Assembly (NCBI RefSeq): GCF_000359745.1
Contig: NZ_AQHN01000095.1
Location: forward strand, 1 to 64,000
Source: Rhizobium freirei PRF 81
GTDB taxonomy: Bacteria > Pseudomonadota > Alphaproteobacteria > Rhizobiales > Rhizobiaceae
Length of the DNA stretch: 64,000 bases
Direction: 5' to 3'
The notes below the pieces were generated by a model. The model ran no database searches and had not been told where the DNA came from. It saw only the letters and a program-made list of their open reading frames with translations. Position 1 is the stretch's first letter. Each line of letters starts with the position of its first letter. Positions 8,541-18,454 of this stretch are shown here, one piece after another. The position numbers were made by a program, and so were the translations under genes.

Positions 8541-11500
8541 CTAATAGTTCACCGCTCTCAGCCGCAGCTTGTGGACTCGCCTGTCTACAGCGAGGCCGGG
8601 GCTCGAGGCCATGATAGCGTTCAGGAGCGGGTTTATATCTGACGACCGACCGTTACATGGCGGCCTGCATGCGGCCCAAAGAAGGTCGAGTGCAGAGTTG
8701 GGATGCCCTGCTGCAAGCAGGTAATTATCTCTTGTTAGATCATGCAAATTGATCCAATCGTCAGTAAAGACGCTGACGTATGGAAGCAATGTTGCAACGG
8801 CAGCCGCAAATGCGCCACCCGTTGCCGCAGCGAGTGCGACAATCTCCTTACTCACCTCATTCGAAAGATACGCGCGATCCCGCGGCCATATCGCCGCAAA
8901 AGCCGGGCCATAAAGATCTAACCACGCTGCTTCGCGTGCAGGTTCGTCAAACTCCTCCAGCCAGCTGGCCATGATGGTTAGGGCGCCTGTCCGGATATCG
9001 CTCGATGCGCTACGAAGCGCCTGGCGCGCCTGCTGCCGCGTGATACCCCGCGGCACATCTGGATTCTCGAACGAAGCAACGATGGCGCGAACCAGATGGG
9101 AGGCCGCATTTGCGGCCGAAACATTCTTCTGCCTGCTTTCTCGGATGCCTTGAAGGATGAGGTCTGAGAACGCCGTCTCTGCTTCGGCTGTGAAGCTGTT
9201 GTATTCGACAAGAACCGCACGCAGCCTCACGCCATTTTCATCCTCGGCTGACATATAGGGCCGCAGATGGTCCTGGACGATCTGTGGGGAAACGCTGAAT
9301 ACGAAACCGAGATAGCGGACGCAGGCGCCTCGAGCCATGGTTCCAGCATAACTTTCAGAAGTGATCATCCGATCGAGACGAGCGAGGTCTTCGACATGGG
9401 AGTCCTGTCCGCCTTCCCTCTGATCGTTCAAAGCCTGAAGCAGGGCCTCGGCGAGAGCACCTCCCGTCGAGTTGACGACCCGCTCATAGAGCTCCCACTC
9501 GTCGCCCCATTCTGGTGCCGGCTCAGCTTCGGCGGCCGGCCAAAGGCGATCCCACCATGTATTTGGCACGTTCAATCCCAGCGTATTTGCGCGCTCGACA
9601 ATGCTGGCCAACGGATCGCTCAGCGTTGCAAAAAACTCAGGACTCGCGCCGCCATCCAGCAAATCGATCGCATGCTGTATGGCCGTGAGCGTTTTCTCAT
9701 TCGCTTCTTCGCGGCGGAAGGGAACGATCTGAAGCCAGGTTCGCCAGCGTGGCGCGAGCGCAAGCTCGAGCGGCCGGGCACGAAGTGCTGCGAGCGCTCC
9801 CACGGGATCTTCACGGCAATATTCCGGCCATCCTTCACGGTCTTCGATATCGCGGCTGACGTCGAGCTCATCGGCGATCGACAGCCGTTCGCTCGGCTGT
9901 GCGGAGACAAGTTGCGCCGTCCTGCCTCGAACTGCTCTGACGCCCGAGGTCCATCCACGGAATTGATCTCGATCATCGATCTGACGAGCAAGATAGTCTC
10001 GCCTCGTCCGGATCTCCTCAAGAAGGGCTGCAGCCGCATCAGGCAGGGGAACCTGCTCGCCGATAGCGGTCAGCCGCAGCCAGATCTCGCGATCGCGAGC
10101 CCGCGCTTGCCAATCGACATCACCCTGTTCATCCTGTTCTGCTGCATATCGGAGCGGTCCTTCAGTCATAACGCGCTCGGCCAGCCGCGCGACGGCTTCA
10201 GCGCTCGCACCGGCAAGCTGGGTTCTGGTGATCGCCACAAACTCTTGAGCGAAGGACCAAAAAGCGGTGTCATCGCTCGTCACCAGACTGTCGAGTGCGT
10301 CATCGGGAGAATAGAGCGTTGGCAGCGTCAGGCCGTGCATCCAAAGACGGGTCAGCAGATTGAAGCCCTCGGCGGCCCAACCTGAGACCAGCCTCCGGAC
10401 CATCGCGGGCGCGACCTGCGCAGCCATCGGAAGGGCGCTAGTGATCAGCTCGGTCAGCGGCACAAAGCCGCCGCGATGAGCATTTTGCTGATGGCGTGTC
10501 ACGGACGGAACACCCCAGTCTGTAGTGTCACGGCTTTCGCCGATCAGATCCGCATCCCGTGCCGTCCGGAGCACGCTGACCAATCTCTCGCTTGCTCGTT
10601 GGAGCAACCGCACGACGTTAGCGGCTTCCCCTGCCGGTGACGTCAACACGTCCCCCAGAATGTTCTGCCGCTCGGCTTCCATAGAGAAGCGAGCGATGTC
10701 CGCAAGTTTGTCGGGTTCCTCAGGAGGCTCTTCGTCGCGAAGTGAGCGCTCAATTTGAAGTCGCGGGCCGATCGCTTCGACCAGGCGCCCGAGATCACTT
10801 TCTGTTATGAAAGGACGATTGAGCCGATGCCGCAATTGAAAATCGTCCACGCTGCTGTGCAAACGGTCCGCGGCACTGTCTGCCAACAGGTGCCAAGCCT
10901 TATTCCAAACCTCATTCAGCGGGCCGTTGCGGTCGAGTTCGCCCCACAGCGCCTCCGACAGGCTTCCGAGTCGTTGATCGACATATTTCATCGCGGTCGC
11001 AAACCGTCGGCCATCCGACCATGCGCGAGCAAACCAACGCGCGAGCATCCAAGCCATCGCCCGATTGCCAAAGGCTTTCATTTCTACAGCGACGGTTTCG
11101 AACCAGTCGGGATCGGCGCAATGGTCGACAAAATGCTCGAAAAGGTCAGAGCGTCCGCTCAAAGCCCATTTCAGCGCTCGCCTATCGTGTTCGATCGCTT
11201 CGGCTACGGCTACAGCTGCGACCCTCGCAATCGTATTGCGCCGCCATGCATCCGGATTTTCAACGAGATCCGCCAGTTGCCCAAGACTTGTCCAGAGCGG
11301 ACCGTAGGGATCGCCTTCGCCCGGCTGGAATAGAAGGGGCTCCACGGCCAATGCTCGCCATGGCGCAGCTGCCGTTTCAGCATTCCCGTTCGTTGAGCTA
11401 AGCGCATAGACCTTGCGCAAATCCGAAAAGCGCTCGCGGTCGCCTTCTAGAACGTTGAGGATATACCGTACCGGCGCGTCGCTTGCGGTATAACCCACCA

Positions 11501-12137
11501 GAATGAGCGTGCGACATCGCGTGAGATCGAAGAGAAAGCGGGCGGCCCAACCCGCGCGGAGATAGGCTTCGCCGTATTGGGCGCTAGTCAGCACCAACTC
11601 GGTTTGTGGAAGACCCAACTGCGGATCCGCGAGACGTCCATGAAGATGGACAATTCCGTGGAACCTAGAGCTTCCGGGCGCAGGAATGTCTTGTCCAGCA
11701 GCACTCTCGTCCACGGCGAACTCGGGCGAACGCGATTGCATCAACGATCGCTCGAAGAGCGTGTCGAAGTTGGTGGTGACGAGTGCTGGCCTGCCGATTT
11801 GGTCGCGCGAAAGACGAAGGATCACCGCATGATGTGCGATATCGGGCTCGGCAGGGATCTGCAGAATCTGGGCGGTCGCATCGATGACATCGTCAGCGCG
11901 GACGAGCCGCCGCGCCAGGGCGCCAAGTGCCTCTTCGAAACGGAAGACCGAGAAGGCATACTCCTCCGCAGGGGTTCGTTCTTCCCCGAGGCGCGCATAA
12001 ACCTGTTCAACGAGATTCTGGAAATTCGGAAGCTGCGGCGCGCTGACACCCGCCCCGCACAAGAAAACCACGTCCCCCTCAAGGAGGTCGTTGATCAGGT
12101 CTTCGGGAAAATCGGGTCCTAGTGGAGTAAAAATCAT
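8541..12137 (-). CDS. Large SIR2-like protein with long helical C-terminus
   Basis: About 1,198 residues. The N-terminal 300 carry SIR2-like motifs: VVFLCGAGVSAPQLPN, ALVTTNFDTLFERS, IVHLHGRL and LILVGYTASDAPVRYIL. The other 900 are helical and alanine/arginine-rich, perhaps a repeat solenoid acting as sensor; the extreme C-terminus may be a DUF4020-like region, which I cannot confirm. The size and layout recall defence-associated sirtuins (DSR-type NADases), which stop phage by destroying NAD. ATG at 12137 and GTG at 12179 are both possible starts; neither has a clear ribosome site. It follows the ABC-3C operon on the same strand after a 356-base gap. Confidence 0.8.
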   Translation of the reverse strand: MIFTPLGPDFPEDLINDLLEGDVVFLCGAGVSAPQLPNFQNLVEQVYARLGEERTPAEEYAFSVFRFEEALGALARRLVRADDVIDATAQILQIPAEPDIAHHAVILRLSRDQIGRPALVTTNFDTLFERSLMQSRSPEFAVDESAAGQDIPAPGSSRFHGIVHLHGRLADPQLGLPQTELVLTSAQYGEAYLRAGWAARFLFDLTRCRTLILVGYTASDAPVRYILNVLEGDRERFSDLRKVYALSSTNGNAETAAAPWRALAVEPLLFQPGEGDPYGPLWTSLGQLADLVENPDAWRRNTIARVAAVAVAEAIEHDRRALKWALSGRSDLFEHFVDHCADPDWFETVAVEMKAFGNRAMAWMLARWFARAWSDGRRFATAMKYVDQRLGSLSEALWGELDRNGPLNEVWNKAWHLLADSAADRLHSSVDDFQLRHRLNRPFITESDLGRLVEAIGPRLQIERSLRDEEPPEEPDKLADIARFSMEAERQNILGDVLTSPAGEAANVVRLLQRASERLVSVLRTARDADLIGESRDTTDWGVPSVTRHQQNAHRGGFVPLTELITSALPMAAQVAPAMVRRLVSGWAAEGFNLLTRLWMHGLTLPTLYSPDDALDSLVTSDDTAFWSFAQEFVAITRTQLAGASAEAVARLAERVMTEGPLRYAAEQDEQGDVDWQARARDREIWLRLTAIGEQVPLPDAAAALLEEIRTRRDYLARQIDDRDQFRGWTSGVRAVRGRTAQLVSAQPSERLSIADELDVSRDIEDREGWPEYCREDPVGALAALRARPLELALAPRWRTWLQIVPFRREEANEKTLTAIQHAIDLLDGGASPEFFATLSDPLASIVERANTLGLNVPNTWWDRLWPAAEAEPAPEWGDEWELYERVVNSTGGALAEALLQALNDQREGGQDSHVEDLARLDRMITSESYAGTMARGACVRYLGFVFSVSPQIVQDHLRPYMSAEDENGVRLRAVLVEYNSFTAEAETAFSDLILQGIRESRQKNVSAANAASHLVRAIVASFENPDVPRGITRQQARQALRSASSDIRTGALTIMASWLEEFDEPAREAAWLDLYGPAFAAIWPRDRAYLSNEVSKEIVALAAATGGAFAAAVATLLPYVSVFTDDWINLHDLTRDNYLLAAGHPNSALDLLWAACRPPCNGRSSDINPLLNAIMASSPGLAVDRRVHKLRLRAVNY

Positions 12138-12493
12138 CGCGGGCGACAGTATGGGTCTGTATGCGACTATAGGATGCACGCGATCGAACGCTAGGGTTTC
12201 ACTGCCTACCTCCCAACTCGCCCACAGGAAAGATGCGGCTGATCCGCGCGTAACGACCTCTTTCGGTAGCTAAGCTAACGGATTTTGAAGCCACCGATAA
12301 ATCCGCATCCTGTCGACAAGTAAAAACGATAGCGGGAAGGCGGGATGGGTTCATACAAGGTCGGGGTGGTGTAGATCATTGCGAAACGTGTGCATGATCG
12401 TGATCGTGCGAACCTGCTCTTCACCCTGATATGCTCGAGAGCGAGTTCCATTTGCTCAAACACATCAGCGACGAACATCAGCTTCGCTGCCCC
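12138..12493. other. Gap between defence genes
   Basis: This 356-base stretch separates the large SIR2 gene from the ABC-3C operon. A 67-codon open frame on the minus strand (12275-12478) has no ribosome site and an unconvincing composition, so I do not call it a gene. The promoter of the SIR2 gene is probably here. Confidence 0.5.
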
Positions 12494-13441
12494 CTAGACC
12501 ACCCCAGGTGCAGAAAATCCAATGCGGCGCGCTGTGACCCTCTCTTTGCTGCCGAGAACCTCTATGAGAGCGGCGTTCGGGGCGTTTACAAACACGTTGT
12601 CGAAGATGGGATGGAACTTGTCATGAGTGAACGTCATCGACGGCAGTGAGATGTCAGCCGCGGTTCCCGCGAGGTAGTCTGGAATCCTGATAAACTCATT
12701 ATAGTCATTCTTCCCATCCCAACCCGGCATACCGAATTGGATCTCCGGGTAATAAGAAACCTTGCCGGTCTGGCTACGCAGAAGCTGGAAATAGATGAAA
12801 GCAAGGTCGAAGGTCACCCTGTCGAACTTGTCGAACATCGCATCCCGGTCGCTTATCCATCGAATAGCGCGAGGATCCTTCTTGGCATCCAAATGCAAGA
12901 AGAGCGTGGCCGCAAACGCCGCGCAGAGAAACATCTGCCGAGCAAGATTGGAATTGCGCTTCTTGCGCTTCATCTCCTGCTCAAACGCGGCGAGGCGTTT
13001 GTCTACCGCTGCGTAGTAAGGGGTCGTTCCCGGCGCATCTCTCATGATAAGGGCTATTACCTGTCGTAGATCAGGAAGCGCCGCGATAATATTGTCGTCC
13101 GTGATATAATCTCGAAGAATCCTCGACTGACGCTCGACGATATAGCTGACACTGAAGACGACTGGACTTTTCAGGTACCTGATCAGCCCCTCGGATGCAG
13201 AACGCGATCCCTTGAGGTCGCTGGGTGCGACGGCCGCGATGTATTCCGAGATATTCGCCTGCGTGTCGTGATTTAGCACGATGGCAAACGCAAAGGCGTC
13301 GTTCGCCTTCTTCTCATCGCCGATGCAGTAATCCGAGAACACGTTCCAGGCGATGTTTGATGGAAAAGGCTCGAACCAGCGCTCCAGTTCGGACGCGACA
13401 GTGCGATAGCTAGTGTTGAGGAGACTTAGCAGTTCGAGCAT
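12494..13441 (-). CDS. Hypothetical protein, fourth gene of ABC-3C operon
   Basis: A 315-residue protein I do not recognise. It is mostly helical and has one hydrophobic stretch (MFLCAAFAATLFLHL, about residues 169-183) that could be a membrane helix or buried core. It starts 25 bases after the stop of the DUF3732 ATPase, on the same strand, so it is probably part of that operon. Canonical ABC-three-component systems have three genes; this one may be an accessory or an additional effector. No motif supports a function. Confidence 0.65.
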   Translation of the reverse strand: MLELLSLLNTSYRTVASELERWFEPFPSNIAWNVFSDYCIGDEKKANDAFAFAIVLNHDTQANISEYIAAVAPSDLKGSRSASEGLIRYLKSPVVFSVSYIVERQSRILRDYITDDNIIAALPDLRQVIALIMRDAPGTTPYYAAVDKRLAAFEQEMKRKKRNSNLARQMFLCAAFAATLFLHLDAKKDPRAIRWISDRDAMFDKFDRVTFDLAFIYFQLLRSQTGKVSYYPEIQFGMPGWDGKNDYNEFIRIPDYLAGTAADISLPSMTFTHDKFHPIFDNVFVNAPNAALIEVLGSKERVTARRIGFSAPGVV

Positions 13442-13466
13442 CTTACGCCGCGTCGCTTATTCGGCC

Positions 13467-15401
13467 TTAGGATTCCGGCCAGTCGTCAGGCACAAGCGCA
13501 GGCGGTTTGGCCCACGGTTCCTCTACGAGCGAATCTTGGAACCACTCGTCGCGAAGATTTGCGTGCTCCGTCACAATGATTTGGAAACCCGGTGCGTCAC
13601 GAGTTCCAAAATCGTAGAGGAGCTTAAAAAGATTCTCGACAGCCTTCAGATCTGCATCGGCTTCAGTCCGCTCAATTGAGCCGCCTGTGGCCTCATACTT
13701 TTCTAATGAAGGAAAATAAACCTGAGTCGGCTGGTCGATCATCAAAAAGCGAGGGATTGGCTGATTGTTCGCGCTCGCATACCGATGAAGCGCCAACAGT
13801 GCTGCTAGATGATAGGCAAGGTGGTTGGAACCGCCGCCAGTGCGATGCATCTGAATTGGACGTCCAGGCCGGTCAATCACCACGGTTAGGTGTTGAAGAT
13901 CTAAACGTGCTGGAAACTCACTGAACTCGCCGCCAAGCTTTTCAATGTAGCCGGACATATGCGCACTGATGTTATTGATGACTGACGCCAAACGCTCACC
14001 GGTATCATCCAGCCCAATACGTCTCTGCAGGTCTTCAACCTTTCGTCGAAGTCGGCGATCCTCAGCTTGGTAGTGGCGCCGAGTATCATCCGAAACTAGG
14101 TTTTCGAGGAACAGGCTGATACGTCCGACGACTTTCGCCGCCGCATTATTTCTGTCCCCAACAGCAGCTATCGCCTCGTTCGCCGCGATAGCTGCTGCCA
14201 ACTCAATCTCGCTTGAACGAATCTTCTCCAAAAGCTGCTCGACCTTCTCGCGCTGCTCCGTAAGGTAAGCGTCCAGGTGCGGTCGCTCGCCTTCTACGAT
14301 CTCCATTTCTTCTTGAAGTGAATTAAGTTCGGCAATCAAGGCCGACGCTATCGGGCTGTCCATTGCGAGATTTTTCTCTGCAAAGGGCCATTGCCATTCT
14401 CCATCAGTGTCCTTTGGAAGCGCTTTAATCGAAGTCAGACGGTCTTTCTGTTCTGCCGCCTCGCTTTCAAAACCTTCAGCGCGCTTCGCGTACTGCGTTG
14501 CCGCGTCGATCTTTCGCTGGAGTTCCCGTCGTTCTTCGCGTTGCTCTAACAAGTCCCGTTCGATGGCGGACACACGCTCGACATCGTCGTCTGGCACGGG
14601 CGCGGGCTTCCAGTGCAATGCGGACCGAAGTGTCTCCACGACCTCACCGCTCTCACTAAGGGTTAGCGAAATGCCAACAGCGCGAGCTTCCGACATCAAG
14701 CCGATAGCCTTTTCTTGAGCTGTGTCGACCGCGTTATTCGCCTGCTCCAGCAATTTAGCGTTCAGCCGCAAATCTCGCTGGGCGGTACGCAGCTCTTGCT
14801 CCAATATATAACGATCACGGCCTGAGACTCCGAGCAAAATCGGAAGAGTGTCTTTTATGGCCTGTGGCTGGAACGGCTCGTTCTGCCGATAAAAGAGCTG
14901 CTCTTTGTTCGCGACGATCGTCTGTTTCTGAAAAAGATAGTAGTGGCTGTGTTTGATGTTGGCGTTGTAGCTGTCCCGACTGTTGTCGATCGGAACCTCT
15001 GTCACATTCTCGGGAATTCCAAGAAGCCGGGAAAGAAGCGATTCCACCGCGTCATCATCATCCGTAACGCGCAGATCATCGAAATCAGGTGGAACGATCT
15101 CCTTACCTCTTCGCAACATGACCGTGCTACAGCTTGCAAACCCGGCTTTGGGAGCAGGCTTCGCCACCAAGACTTGCTCGTTCTCGAACTGGTAGATCAC
15201 CGCAAACCAGGCAACCTTATCCTGAATGACACCCTCGGCAACGTTGAAGGTCGATCGACCCATGCAGTATTCGATGATATCCGACAGCGCCGACTTTCCA
15301 GTGGATGATCTGCCGGTGATGATGTTCAGGCCATCAATGCTGAAAACGACATCTCTTCGCCGACCGTCTCGGCTGTAAATATGGATGGATCTTATCTTCA
15401 T
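13467..15401 (-). CDS. DUF3732 ABC-type ATPase of an ABC-3C defence system
   Basis: A 644-residue SMC/Rad50-like ATPase. Walker A is GRSSTGKS (residues 30-37); a long coiled coil fills roughly residues 200-450 (LEQREERRELQRKI, EELNSLQEEMEIVEGE-like heptads); the C-terminal lobe has a signature-like TGGGSNHLAYHLA and a Walker B region RFLMIDQPTQVYFP followed by IIVTEHANL. This matches the DUF3732 ATPase of the predicted ABC-three-component conflict systems. It overlaps the upstream middle-component gene by 4 bases (ATGA). I infer that it senses or loads onto invading DNA and controls the upstream effector. Confidence 0.87.
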   Translation of the reverse strand: MKIRSIHIYSRDGRRRDVVFSIDGLNIITGRSSTGKSALSDIIEYCMGRSTFNVAEGVIQDKVAWFAVIYQFENEQVLVAKPAPKAGFASCSTVMLRRGKEIVPPDFDDLRVTDDDDAVESLLSRLLGIPENVTEVPIDNSRDSYNANIKHSHYYLFQKQTIVANKEQLFYRQNEPFQPQAIKDTLPILLGVSGRDRYILEQELRTAQRDLRLNAKLLEQANNAVDTAQEKAIGLMSEARAVGISLTLSESGEVVETLRSALHWKPAPVPDDDVERVSAIERDLLEQREERRELQRKIDAATQYAKRAEGFESEAAEQKDRLTSIKALPKDTDGEWQWPFAEKNLAMDSPIASALIAELNSLQEEMEIVEGERPHLDAYLTEQREKVEQLLEKIRSSEIELAAAIAANEAIAAVGDRNNAAAKVVGRISLFLENLVSDDTRRHYQAEDRRLRRKVEDLQRRIGLDDTGERLASVINNISAHMSGYIEKLGGEFSEFPARLDLQHLTVVIDRPGRPIQMHRTGGGSNHLAYHLAALLALHRYASANNQPIPRFLMIDQPTQVYFPSLEKYEATGGSIERTEADADLKAVENLFKLLYDFGTRDAPGFQIIVTEHANLRDEWFQDSLVEEPWAKPPALVPDDWPES

Positions 15402-15886
15402 GGTTTAATTCCGAGAGAGGTATAGATGGTCACGCGATCGGAAATTCGGGCAAATTCCTTCCCTACAAATCGCGCGACACGCTGACTTTCCACAGACTCC
15501 GGCGTGCCTGTCACCGACTTCCGGACACGCTTGTCGACGCTTTTCAGTCTACCGGCCTCAGTTACCTCGAAGCAGCCAAGCTGCATCAGGAGACCAAGTG
15601 CTTCGAAAGTGTACGAGATCATGTCAGTTGTTCGCCGCGGAAATCCGATAAGCATTTCCGGATGTGTCTCGACGGCTTTCAGGAAGTAACTTCGCGAACT
15701 TTTCGCCAAAATGGACCTGGTGTCTTTGTGTAGACAAAGGGGTAAAATTAACAGTGCCAGTGAAAAGGGAATCCCGCGATCGTCGTCCTCTTCGTAGCCT
15801 GTCATGGCACGAGACAAGATCAAACCGCAGAAGGCCGGATTGAAAAGATTACGGATTTCGATGGGGCGTTGATGCCAAGGCCTCAT
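15398..15886 (-). CDS. ABC-3C system middle component
   Basis: A 162-residue winged-helix-like protein whose N-terminus (EIRNLFNPAFCGLILSRAMTGY) is the typical signature of three-component ABC system middle components. It overlaps the effector gene by 4 bases on one side and the DUF3732 ATPase by 4 bases on the other, giving a tight operon. In this family the middle component is thought to bridge the ATPase and the effector; direct biochemical evidence is limited, so this role is inferred. Confidence 0.82.
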   Translation of the reverse strand: MRPWHQRPIEIRNLFNPAFCGLILSRAMTGYEEDDDRGIPFSLALLILPLCLHKDTRSILAKSSRSYFLKAVETHPEMLIGFPRRTTDMISYTFEALGLLMQLGCFEVTEAGRLKSVDKRVRKSVTGTPESVESQRVARFVGKEFARISDRVTIYTSLGIKP

Positions 15887-17082
15887 GCGTTTACCTCTAG
15901 CACCGCCGCAAGCCGGTCAAGAAAACGAGGATGCCAGAAAACGCGCGGGGAAGGTCTGATGTTCGCGAGCATGTGAAAAACGCCCCGAACGACATAAGGC
16001 TCGGTCACCCTCTCGCGAATGCGAAATCGCTCGGTTTCAAACTCGGCCCATTTATACAAATTCCGCCCGGCAGCGGTGAGCGCTTCTTCTCCGGAGGTGT
16101 CGGTGAGGCTCTCAAATACGACATCCTTATAGCGGCTCCATTCGTCTGAAAGTCTGTCCTCGTAGTCTTCCATCTCGCCACTCACGAGTAGGCTTTCTCG
16201 GGCCCAGGCTGACCGCTGCTCAAAAGCTCGATAATAGTCGATGATGGCGCTCTGTATTCGACTCGTCGAAATGCCAATTGAACGCAGCTGCTCAACGAAA
16301 AGCCGGGGGTCATTTTCGGCATCGATCGAATCCGGAGCGGCGCTCCTGAAGGTTATCGGCAAATTGTCGGACCGATATTCATCGGCAATTGCCGAGAGCT
16401 TATCCGACACCTCGTATCCGAAAACGGGGTCGGTCCTTTCCCCGGTAAGCAACTTGACCATGATGTCGTTCCACCACCCTTCAAGACGTTCAAATACATG
16501 CGGACGATTTTCTCTGCGGATGGTGCGGAGGTGCCGCTCCTGGATGATGTGCGGAAGGTCAGTGATACGCGGGCTGTTGTCGATGATAGTTATGCGCGAC
16601 AGGAAGTCTTCAGCCTCATCATTGGATAAGTCGCCAAAAGCGACCGTAACCTCGGCAACTAATTTCGACTCGCTCGACGCCATGACCTCCCGAGTAAGAG
16701 CCACCAGCGCGTCGGAGCGCTCCGCACCATCGAGAAAATTGACTAGAAAGGACGTTTCGGAAACCACGGCGGTAGTGAAGAGAAAGAACCTGAGATTCGA
16801 TGCCGTTCTGTCGGCTCGCTCATAACTAGCAAGCCATATCCGCACCGACTTCCAAAAGTCAGTCGACAGATCGTTGACCCTGTCTCCACGCGCCTTGTGT
16901 TTAAGCGAAGCGAGAGACTTCTTCCCTCCTGCATCAATGAAATCCAGGTCGTCTTCTTTTTCGATGAGAACAGAAGTGCTTTCCGCAAGATCGAGAATCT
17001 TTAGGAGAGCGAAACGTGGCTGGTAGATATACCCGACACCTTGAGGAGCAGCTGAATAGGGCGATTTTTCATCAGGGGGCAT
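15883..17082 (-). CDS. ABC-3C effector with nuclease-like N-terminus
   Basis: About 399 residues. The N-terminus has GVGYIYQPRFALLKIL, then IEKEDDLDFID and SLASLKHK, a pattern like the Cap4/DUF4297 branch of PD-(D/E)xK endonucleases (acidic residues of EKEDD, lysines of LKHK). The C-terminal part (EPYVVRGVFHMLANIRPSPRVFWHPRF) fits the dedicated ABC-3C effector tail that docks on the ATPase/middle component. ATG at 17082 with AGGG upstream is preferred over GTG at 17106. As first gene it sets the operon promoter, which must lie in 17083-17246. A DNA-cutting role is inferred. Confidence 0.77.
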   Translation of the reverse strand: MPPDEKSPYSAAPQGVGYIYQPRFALLKILDLAESTSVLIEKEDDLDFIDAGGKKSLASLKHKARGDRVNDLSTDFWKSVRIWLASYERADRTASNLRFFLFTTAVVSETSFLVNFLDGAERSDALVALTREVMASSESKLVAEVTVAFGDLSNDEAEDFLSRITIIDNSPRITDLPHIIQERHLRTIRRENRPHVFERLEGWWNDIMVKLLTGERTDPVFGYEVSDKLSAIADEYRSDNLPITFRSAAPDSIDAENDPRLFVEQLRSIGISTSRIQSAIIDYYRAFEQRSAWARESLLVSGEMEDYEDRLSDEWSRYKDVVFESLTDTSGEEALTAAGRNLYKWAEFETERFRIRERVTEPYVVRGVFHMLANIRPSPRVFWHPRFLDRLAAVLEVNA

Positions 17083-17246
17083 GATCGTTACCCTGAGAGA
17101 AGACACTCTTGCATACTATCGCGTGAATTTTCTTGCTCCCCTCAAACAAACTACCGAGCATCCCCATGCCCGTTACTGTCGAATCATAATAAAAAACCTG
17201 GGAGACACAACGTCAAATTGATCACTTAGTTAAAACTCGCCAGCAA

Positions 17247-18380
17247 TCAAATCACGCCCCACGCCCGAAACCTTCCCCTCCCGGTCATCTCCCGCAATCC
17301 CAGTTCGCCGACGATCCGCCGCGCCGCCTGCGGCGTGACCCCGAGCGTCTCCACGACCATGCTGGCCGACACCAGCGGTTTCGCCATCACCAGCTCGACC
17401 AGCTCCGGCAATTTTGAAGACGCCCGGCGCCCTTCCAGTTTCCGATCCATCATCGTTTTCGCCAGGGCCAGCCGGTCGTGCTCCTTCATCCCGATCTCCG
17501 CTGCCGCCTTCAAGCCGCGGGCGATCGCCAGCATCCGGACCTCACGATCGCGCTGCCGGCGCCGATCGACGGGGATGGTTTTGAGGCCGAGATTGACGGC
17601 GGCGAGATGCGCGCCTGACGTGACGCCGGCGTAGCGCAGGATGGAGGCGGCCAGCAGTCTGCCAAGCCAGGGGGCATGCTGCAGCACCGAAATCTCGTTC
17701 CAGGCATCGAGGGCGACGATCGCCTGCAGCACCGCCGGCAAATCTTGTGTCTGTCCCAGCACGTCGCGCCATTCGTCGAGCCGCGCGTCCTCGTCCCAGT
17801 CGAGATCGTAGATCATCGGATCGGCCGGAGCCCGGCCGGCCTTCCCGGCTTGCGCGATCGCAGCGTCCGAACGAGCCAGCACCGCATCGATGGCGGCATA
17901 GTCGACACCGGGGAGGTTTTCGCCAACGTCGATATCGTCCCCCTCAACCGCTCCGATGACGTCGGCCTGCGCCATGCCGGCATTCTTTTCGACGCCCCCA
18001 TCGCCACCAGATGACGCCGCCGGCCACGCCTGCCCGCGTAAGCTGCGCAGGCCGTCAGCCGATAATGCCCACAGGGCCGGCTGCGCCGCGATGCGCCGGC
18101 GGGTTCCCAGCACGTCGCGCGCGATTGTCAGCTCATGGGTTGGCGTGCGAATATCTTTCGTGGCGTCGTGCAGGACGAGGTCTTCGAGGTGGACGAGTTC
18201 TCCGTCGAGCCACAGCGAGGCGCAGGCGTCGGCGAAATGCATGCGTTCAACAAAGCCGGCGCCAACCGGCGAACGGCTGATCCGTTCGTCCAGGCGCGCC
18301 AGCGCGATGCCGGCTTCAAAAGCCGACCCCATCAGGCTCTTCTGAGGCAAGTTCCCGAGATCGTAAGGCATTGAAAACAT
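17247..18380 (-). CDS. RHE_PE00001 family protein (DUF1612 plus helix-turn-helix)
   Basis: A 377-residue protein of a family nearly confined to rhizobial plasmids. The N-terminal half (YDLGNLPQKSLMGSAFEAGIALARLDERI, FADACASLWLDGELVHLEDLVLHDATKD) matches the DUF1612 region and resembles the helical lead of Fic proteins, but no HPFx(D/E)GN Fic motif is present. The last 60 residues form a helix-turn-helix (LVSASMVVETLGVTPQAARRIVGELGL). It is divergent from a small gene and an integrase, with a perfect palindrome between them, so it may be a DNA-binding regulator of that promoter region. Starts at 18380 or 18371 are possible. Confidence 0.82.
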   Translation of the reverse strand: MFSMPYDLGNLPQKSLMGSAFEAGIALARLDERISRSPVGAGFVERMHFADACASLWLDGELVHLEDLVLHDATKDIRTPTHELTIARDVLGTRRRIAAQPALWALSADGLRSLRGQAWPAASSGGDGGVEKNAGMAQADVIGAVEGDDIDVGENLPGVDYAAIDAVLARSDAAIAQAGKAGRAPADPMIYDLDWDEDARLDEWRDVLGQTQDLPAVLQAIVALDAWNEISVLQHAPWLGRLLAASILRYAGVTSGAHLAAVNLGLKTIPVDRRRQRDREVRMLAIARGLKAAAEIGMKEHDRLALAKTMMDRKLEGRRASSKLPELVELVMAKPLVSASMVVETLGVTPQAARRIVGELGLREMTGRGRFRAWGVI

Positions 18381-18454
18381 GGTAAATGATTTGCTAAACG
18401 AACTCTATCTGAAAGTTTGGGTTCCTCACAGGGTATGATCGAGGGTTGACTTGT

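Noticed and set aside
9267..10385. 372-codon plus-strand frame opposite the large SIR2 gene
   Set aside because: Antisense shadow of the continuous SIR2 frame, with no ribosome site.
17247..18380. RHE_PE00001 protein as an active Fic AMP-transferase
   Set aside because: The Fic core motif HPFx(D/E)GN is absent; only the helical region is reminiscent.
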